From NCBI RefSeq assembly GCF_000247815.1, contig NC_021676.1, forward strand, positions 248,001 through 312,000: 64,000 nt of DNA, written 5' to 3'. Source of the DNA: Ficedula albicollis. Its lineage: Eukaryota > Chordata > Aves > Passeriformes > Muscicapidae. The position numbers were made by a program, and so were the translations under genes. The notes below the pieces were generated by a model. That model saw only the letters and a list, made by a program, of their open reading frames with translations, made no database searches and was not told where the DNA came from. Below are positions 52,451 to 64,000 of this stretch, one piece after another (positions within the stretch are counted from its first letter, which is position 1; every line of letters begins with the position of its first letter).

Positions 52451-55400
52451 TGGGGAAGGAATATGGGAGCAGTGTGGGACTCCCAGGCACGGAGAGGTTC
52501 AGCATTTCTGTGACAGGCTGCTGGTCGGGCACCTGGCGCTAGCAGGAGCACCAGGGCTGGCTGTGAAGCTGCTGTGTGCCTGCTCCTGACAGGACATTCC
52601 TCCAGGAGCGAGTGGGTCCCACAGGGTTTGCTGTGAAGCCCCTTCTCTGCAGATCACTGAGGGCTGCTCCATCACACTCCTGTGCCTGCTGCTGATGGTG
52701 GAGCTCCTGGTGCTGGTTCCCTGAGCCCCTTGTCCTGGAAGCACGAGCTCCAGCTGCCAGCTGCATGACCAGCTCAGCTCCTTGTCCTCCTGTAAATACT
52801 AGTTTTCCCCGTGGAAAAGGAGTTTTGGTGATACAATCCCAATGAATGAAGGGGTTTTCTTAATTAAAGCAATAATCTGAAAGTTGTCATTGATAAGTGT
52901 GTAAACAAGCTGATTGCAGTAGGCACATGAATGGCACTAATGAGCACGTGTGGGTTCTGAATTAACCATGGTTCACAGGCCATGCATGCCTATATGGTTA
53001 TTCACAAGCAACCACTTTCCCCTCTTGCTTGACTTTGCCTGCCACCCCAAAATCTTTTCGGTGTCACACAGCAAAAAGGAGCCTGCATCTGTCCCGGGAG
53101 GAGGCTTTGAAGGCAGTCAGTGCTGCTAGGTGTTTGGAGGCAGCCTGGGTGCTCCTGGTGCTTTTGCCCCTGGGTGAAGTGCAGCCTGGCTCCTCAGCAC
53201 TGGCCTCTCTGGCCTGTTGCGGGCTCCTGGAGGAGGCACCTTGGCTGTGGAACGGGAGAACAGTGGCTCTGCAAGGCTTTGTGCTGTTAACGAGCTCCTC
53301 GGAGGAAGGGCCCTACAGGAGTGCAAATCATCTCAGCTGCTGTTAATGACTGAGATATTCATCCCCTGCTCTGAGCAGGGTGGCAGAGGTGGGTGATGCT
53401 GGGCTCAGCTGATGGGTGCCAGTGCACTGAATTCCAGGAGTGCCTGCTGCACCTGCTGCTCTCTGGGGTGTGGTGGGACTCTGCAGGAGTCTCCCCCCTG
53501 TCCAGGCCCAGGAACATCTCCGTGATTTGACTGTAAAGAGTCTGTGTGTGTACCTTCCACCAGCTGAAGAGAAATAAAACCTGATTGCTAAATGTCATCT
53601 GGGTGTTCCTGTCACCCAGGATCGCCAAACAGCAAAGGAAGACACAGGGTGTAGTTTAACTTCCAGAGTGAAGTACAGCTTTTGTGATCCAGAAGAGAGC
53701 AGGGGTTGTGGTGTTGTGTACTCATGGCACTTGGACTCGATCTCCTGTTTTAAAGCAACTCGTTCTTCTTTGCTGTCATTTCAAGGTATTGTGTTGTGAG
53801 GTGAAAATTCAGCCTCCTGTTAACCACTGTTGCTGCAAATAGCTGCCTTCTTTTTGGGTGCCCAGATCTAGCAGAGACTTAAGGTGGAGGGGAGATGCTG
53901 AATCAGTGACACCAAAGACAACTGTTCTTTGTTTAAACACTGATTTGCATCATGAATTGAACAATCAAAAAATAGGATATTTGTGTGTCTGCTTCCATCC
54001 TGAAACCATGACTTAGTGCTTCTCTCTTGGGATAACAATAAATGCTCCAAGAGGCTGTTTTTAGGAGATGGCTTTTGGAGGAACTACTGCAGTTTGTGTA
54101 TCTGTCTCGTACATTCATACATGTCATGCTGCTGTCACGGGCTTTATGCCCTTCTGGGTCTGCATGGTCATTAAACAGACACATGAACCACCAGGTAACC
54201 TTGGCTCTGAAGATATCTGTGTACACCTGTGTCTGCTGGATGTGCAAGAGCTCAGGGAGGAGATTTCAGTGTGTTCCTGCCTGAGGTGAGTGTGCATGTC
54301 CCCAGGGCACAGCCTGTGTCTGGCCCTTGGATCCTACATCCGCTCTGGAGATCTTGCCACAGCATGGGTTCTGCTCTTCTTCCTGCTAAATCCTCTTGAA
54401 AGAAAAAGACAAAGCAGCAACACAAACTGAAGCTCGGGCAGGGCTGTTAGAGCAGAGCAGAGTGTGCTGTGCACACACAGTCACTTCCATTCCCATCTGA
54501 GTAACAGTGGGAGCTCCCAGGTGGAGCCACAGCCTGGGTGATGTGTCTGGCTCACTTCCCTTTCCTGACAGGGGAAGGTGATGCTGCCCTGCTCTCTGGG
54601 CAGCTCTCTGCTGCCTGCCCAGTTTACACCAGTCCAGGCTGGCTTTAGGGATGTGTGCTAAGCTCATTGTCCACTGCCCTCAGGAGCTGAACTGCAGGAG
54701 CCACGGGGAATTACAACCTTCAGGTGTATTTCTTCTGTCCAGCAGGCTGAGGTTTGCTGGAGACTTCTGGTTTCAAAGTTTGGCAGGAATTGTCATGTCA
54801 CATTGCTAGCAAAGAGTCTGAATATATGCCATATAATTAACACCAGGAAATTTTGACTCCTGAGGCTACAGGGTTAAACAAATATATGTCCCTATTAAAC
54901 TTGAATAATAAGAGGTTAACTCATTAGGAAAAGAACACTCTTGATGTGCTTAATGGAGGGAGAGAGTATTAACTCTTACAGTTCCTTGTGAACCCTTATG
55001 TTAATTACACTTTCTTTTCTGAGTGTTAATTTTTCTGCTGTAGAATACTTTACACCTCCAGATTTGTCTCCTGTATATTATGTATGACTTGTCTTTTGTT
55101 TCCTGGATTTTTGATATGCCTGGATCCTCTGGAGTCTTAAAAATTATGCTTTGTTGATTGCTGGTGCATACTTTAAAATCATACGCAGCACAGAACAAAG
55201 GCAAACCTTTAATACCCCTTATTTGAAAATAGTGAAAGAAAATAGGTGAAATATAAATAAATGGATATAGCCAAGGCAAAAACCTGCAAGCCCAATAGTT
55301 CTTTGATTGTGGTATGAGCAAGCCTTACCCCAGTGGCTGTGGCTCTGGAATGCCTCTGGTGTTCCCCAAATGCTGTTTTACGTTGAAGAGAGCAGGTTTT

Positions 55401-56430
55401 GTCTGAAGTCATAGTTCTGGCAGGGCTGATTGCTCTGCTCAAGCTGGGCTCTGTGGAGATGTCAGCTCCAGCCCCCCCGTGGCCTTCCCTCCTGAGCACT
55501 CCACACTCCAGACTGCAGTTGCTGGTGGAAATGGGAGATGCATCAGTGTCATGTTTGAGATGCTCCTGGAGAATTCTTCCTCCCTCCAGGCATCCTTAAG
55601 TGCTGTTCTTTCGAATAGTTTGAGTCTGGCTTCTTGGGAACTTCTGGCACTATGAAGTCAATAATCCTATTGCTGATCATGCTGTTGTCAAAATAATTAT
55701 TCCAAGTTGGCTCCATATGATGCAATTAAACTATTGATTAGTACAGTTTGGTCCAACCAAGGACAAAAATGGGGTGCTTGCACAGATTTTCTAGAACTGA
55801 GAGACTGATTTTTCTTTGAGAATGCCCTATTAAACAAAAGGAACAGATTTACTTCAATAATTGACTTTGGTAAATGGAGCACAGAGATCATTTGATTCTG
55901 TTGTAAGCAAATAGGAAAAATTTCCCCATTATTACTGTCATTCTGGATCCTTTATAACAAACATCTGGATGTTTCTGGCTATGCATTCCTTCAACTTGGC
56001 AGTTAAAAAATTCTAGAGAGGATTTGAAGTTAGGGGCCCATGAGGTGAGGAGGGGAACCCAAAGTATTGATGAGCCACTTAAGAAATGAGATTTGCTTAT
56101 GGAACAGCAACATGTGTGAAGCAGCTCTAGCTGGGAACAGTTCTAGGCATGGAAAAGACTAAGAGTAGTCTCAGACTATGTAATAATACTTTTCAAGGCA
56201 GAGATAATAATTTATAATTCATGCAGCTGTATAAGCTCTTAGCAGAGTCAATTATGGAACATTTTATTTTGTGGATCACCTGAGAATAGTCTATCTTCCC
56301 AGATTTTGCGGACAAGAGATGCAAGAAGTCTGGGAAATGCTTCCCAGCAAGGAGGTTTCCAATAGCAAATAGTCCACCAGTGATGTCAGGCCAAGACAGG
56401 AAACGAGCATTTTGGCTCCTGCCTCCTGCA
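52451..56430. other. 3' intergenic DNA, nothing recognised
   Basis: Unique sequence, alternating GC-balanced and AT-rich parts. No domain-bearing frame or RNA gene recognised. Confidence 0.5.
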
Positions 56431-57669
56431 TGGCTCAGCCCCTTGCCTGTATGTGGGAGTGTGCATGTGTGTGACCTGTGCAAATAATCACACCCCAACG
56501 AGTTGTGGCTGCTGAGGGACTGCCTTGGAGCAGCTGCCTCCTGGGATGAGCAGGTGCTTCGCATAAACACATTTTCTGTGCTCTTAAAAAAGCTGAGAAC
56601 CTGTGTCCTGCGGAATGGTCCTGAGATCCAAGATGTTCCATGTGCTGCAGCATGGTAGAGGAAATCACACATTTTTTTCCTTTTTTTTTTTCCCAAAGTA
56701 ACATGTTTTCATTGAATTTACTGTCTGTTATGTGGGCAAATTAATCTCTATGTTTTTGTCAGGTGTTTCACACGAGACTTCTGTTGCAGCAGCCCAAGCA
56801 TTCAGATTTGTCTTTATTTTTATTGGCCTGGTTTCCACTTTAGCAAATTCACAGCTTGTGAGCTATTGCTGGAAAATTCAAATGTGCAAAGCATTAGGGA
56901 AGCACTAAGCACAGCCCTGCTCTCAGCTGGTGCCCTGTCCTGGCTCCTAATGGTGTGTAACCTCTGAGAGCAGTGATGCTGCAGCTCCATCAGCCCCTGT
57001 GCCACCTGGGCAGGAGGGCATCCCTCCTGTGGGGTCTGCAGTGGGGACTGGCTCAGCCCCTTGCCTGTATGTGGGAGTGTGCATGTGTGTGACCTGTGCA
57101 AATAATCACACCCCAACGAGTTGTGGCTGCTGAGGGACTGCCTTGGAGCAGCTGCCTCCTGGGATGAGCAGGTGCTTCGCATAAACACATTTTCTGTGCT
57201 CTTAAAAAAGCTGAGAACCTGTGTCCTGCGGAATGGTCCTGAGATCCAAGATGTTCCATGTGCTGCAGCATGGTAGAGGAAATCACACATTTTTTTCCTT
57301 TTTTTTTTTCCCAAAGTAACATGTTTTCATTGAATTTACTGTCTGTTATGTGGGCAAATTAATCTCTATGTTTTTGTCAGGTGTTTCACACGAGACTTCT
57401 GTTGCAGCAGCCCAAGCATTCAGATTTGTCTTTATTTTTATTGGCCTGGTTTCCACTTTAGCAAATTCACAGCTTGTGAGCTATTGCTGGAAAATTCAAA
57501 TGTGCAAAGCATTAGGGAAGCACTAAGCACAGCCCTGCTCTCAGCTGGTGCCCTGTCCTGGCTCCTAATGGTGTGTAACCTCTGAGAGCAGTGATGCTGC
57601 AGCTCCATCAGCCCCTGTGCCACCTGGGCAGGAGGGCATCCCTCCTTTGGGGTCTGCAGTGGGGACTGG
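56431..57669 (+). repeat. 618-bp direct tandem duplication
   Basis: Copy A is 56431-57048 and copy B 57049-57666. I found one difference (CCTCCTGTGGGG versus CCTCCTTTGGGG). The three bases TGG are shared at both ends and the junction, as expected of microhomology-mediated duplication or of an unmerged overlap. The pair of identical minus-strand frames here is a consequence of the duplication. Confidence 0.94.
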
Positions 57670-61792
<4,123 letters not shown>

Positions 61793-63020
61793 TTGCTGAA
61801 GTTTAAACACATCTGGAATGTTCTTGCTTGGAAGCAGAGGCAGCAGTGCTCCAGCTCCTGGCTCCATCCCTGCCAGGGAAAACCAGGTTTGTTGTGCTGT
61901 GTCTGGTGCCCTAGCCAGGGGAGTTCAGGCTGTGGAAAAGTGAACGTGGGGTTTGATGCAAAGCTCTGTGTGACAGCAGCACCTGCAGGAGCTGTGCACC
62001 TTGTGCACCTTGTGCACCTTGTGCCTGCAGCTGGCTGGGCAGGGGCTGCCAGAGCTCCTGTGCCCAGTGTGTTCCTGGGGGCGCTTGGGCTGGGTGCTCC
62101 TAGCACTTATTTCAACTTGTAAAACTCACAAGATGAGTGTGGTGCCAGTCAACACAGAGGGATGAGCCTGTGCTCAGAGTTCCTCGTGCTATTGAGAAAT
62201 AAAGTAGTTTGAGGGCAGTGAGTGAGAACAGAAGGAGATTTTGAGGGAGGTGAGGGTCCTTCAGACTTTTATTTATCCATTGTAAAGAAACATATGAAAG
62301 TAAACAGAAATCAATTTTCTGAAAACCCCTCCCAGGTCACCTGCAAGGGAAATAATGTGACACTGCTCAATGCCAGGCACTGCAGATTTTGTCAGGACAT
62401 AAAGAATCCTGGTGCTTTATTTTTATTTTTGAAGTGAAAGTGGTTCACAAGGTACACCAAGGAGCTGATTCAGTGCTTACAGTTGTGACATGTCAGAGGC
62501 TTGTAAGCTCAAAGACAACTGTCTTTATTGTGTTTGCCTTTTCATCTTCCAAACTTTGAGCCCCTGTGTTCCTATCATTTTCCCTTTCCAATGTGAAATA
62601 AGGAGCATATTCTAAACAATGGTGCTCTTTTGATACGTGCCATAATAAAGAAACAGTGACTCAGAGAACAGCAGATCATAGCTGTCCACAAAGCAGTACA
62701 GAGAGGTGCAAACCCTTTTGGCATGGCACCACAGCAGTTGTTCCTGCTGCCTGATGGAAAGCCAACAATTATTTTTCTCTTCTAACATAACAGGGACAAA
62801 GGAGCTTCCCTTAGCAGCCTGTCTCTGCCCTAATTTATGTTGCAGCTTTTTAGGGAAAGGAGCAAAAGTCATTTTAGGAGCTATTGAAAGAGATCTTCCT
62901 CTTTTGTAGCTCCTGTATGTTTTTGGCAAGTGAAGTGGAATACATTTGTGAGGCACATCAATGGCAGCAGCCTGGAAAGGGTTCAGGAAGGGCTGATCAG
63001 CTGCTCAGTGTGATCCTGAT
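61793..63020. other. 3' intergenic DNA, nothing recognised
   Basis: Contains a 9-bp repeat GTGCACCTT in three copies (61994-62021) and otherwise unique sequence. Confidence 0.5.
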
Positions 63021-63655
<635 letters not shown>

Positions 63656-64000
63656 GGGTCCCCGGGGCTGCTGGGCTGTGCTGGGCACAAACAGAGGTGG
63701 CAGGGCAGGTCAGGAGCCCAGGCTGGTGGGGCTGGGTGCAGGATGCAGCTCTGGGCTGCTCCTGAGGCTCCTCTGCTCCCTGCAGACGCCTGGGGAGCTG
63801 GTTCTGGTGCAGGGGGGGTGCTCAGGAGCTGCCACCCTGCCCCTGCTGGGGCTCAGAAGGGCTCTGCTGCTCCATCCCAGCCTGGGAGCTGCTGCCTGCT
63901 CTGCCTTTGCAGGTGCTTTGTAACTGGGACCTTGTTGTGCTCGGACAGAATGACTTTTGCTGCCCTGCTGTGTGTGATGGCAGCTCCCTGCTGGACGTTG
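63656..64000. other. 3' intergenic DNA, nothing recognised
   Basis: GC-rich sequence continuing past the window edge; no gene recognised. Confidence 0.5.

Noticed and set aside
51389..52589. Three overlapping + frames of 304-374 residues with a 50-residue repeat
   Set aside because: Consequence of a 50-bp minisatellite without stops.
56193..57322. Two identical minus-strand frames beginning MGKKKRKKMCDF
   Set aside because: They are the two copies of the 618-bp tandem duplication; the lysine-rich start is read from a T-rich tract and there is no family match.

Overview
This window is vertebrate chromosomal DNA, most likely from a bird. Its one recognisable protein-coding gene is the zinc-finger transcription factor gene ZIC3, on the + strand at about 13.9-18.4 kb. 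The protein matches ZIC3 rather than ZIC1, ZIC2, ZIC4 or ZIC5: it has the N-terminal RHHEMP motif, the first-finger sequence [19 protein letters not shown] with EQNN after it, and the C-terminus [10 protein letters not shown]. The bird assignment is an inference from the compact gene, the many GC-rich minisatellites and the scarcity of interspersed repeats. I saw no CRISPR array, operon, rRNA or tRNA.

Layout: 1-12.2 kb is the 5' flank of ZIC3, with GC-rich blocks and two stretches that look like cis-regulatory DNA (about 3.9-4.4 kb and 8.2-8.46 kb). ZIC3 exon 1 (13909-14988), exon 2 (15629-15792), exon 3 (17304-17486) and the 3'UTR (to about 18375) follow. From 18.4 to 64 kb is 3' intergenic DNA. 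It holds five well-defined minisatellites (20, 51, 50, 47 and about 11-12 bp units), a 618-bp tandem duplication, 242 uninterrupted CAG triplets, and a broken hAT-family DNA transposase on the minus strand (about 40.4-41.3 kb).

The dominant oddity is technical. About 19 kb (30%) of the window is pure cytosine, in more than 20 runs of 17 to 4483 bases, and every one is C on the + strand. One run begins exactly at a perfect 13-base Illumina adapter stem (7309-7321). The only N gap (35371-35426) begins exactly after the first 10 bases of the same adapter. Two runs are flanked by identical copies of the adjoining unique sequence, and several sit inside A or T tracts. I read the runs as spurious gap fill or homopolymer assembly error. 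They damage ZIC3: one hides its promoter, 5'UTR and start codon, and another, together with a 30-bp duplicated flank, inserts 65 bp and shifts the frame inside exon 1. All long proline, glycine, alanine or glutamine open frames come from these runs and are not genes.

I did not find a new functional system. The points most worth following are the ZIC3 frame break, the strand-biased poly-C artefact with its adapter footprints, the hAT transposase fossil, the CAG tract, the minisatellite block structure and the candidate SOX/POU enhancer upstream of ZIC3.
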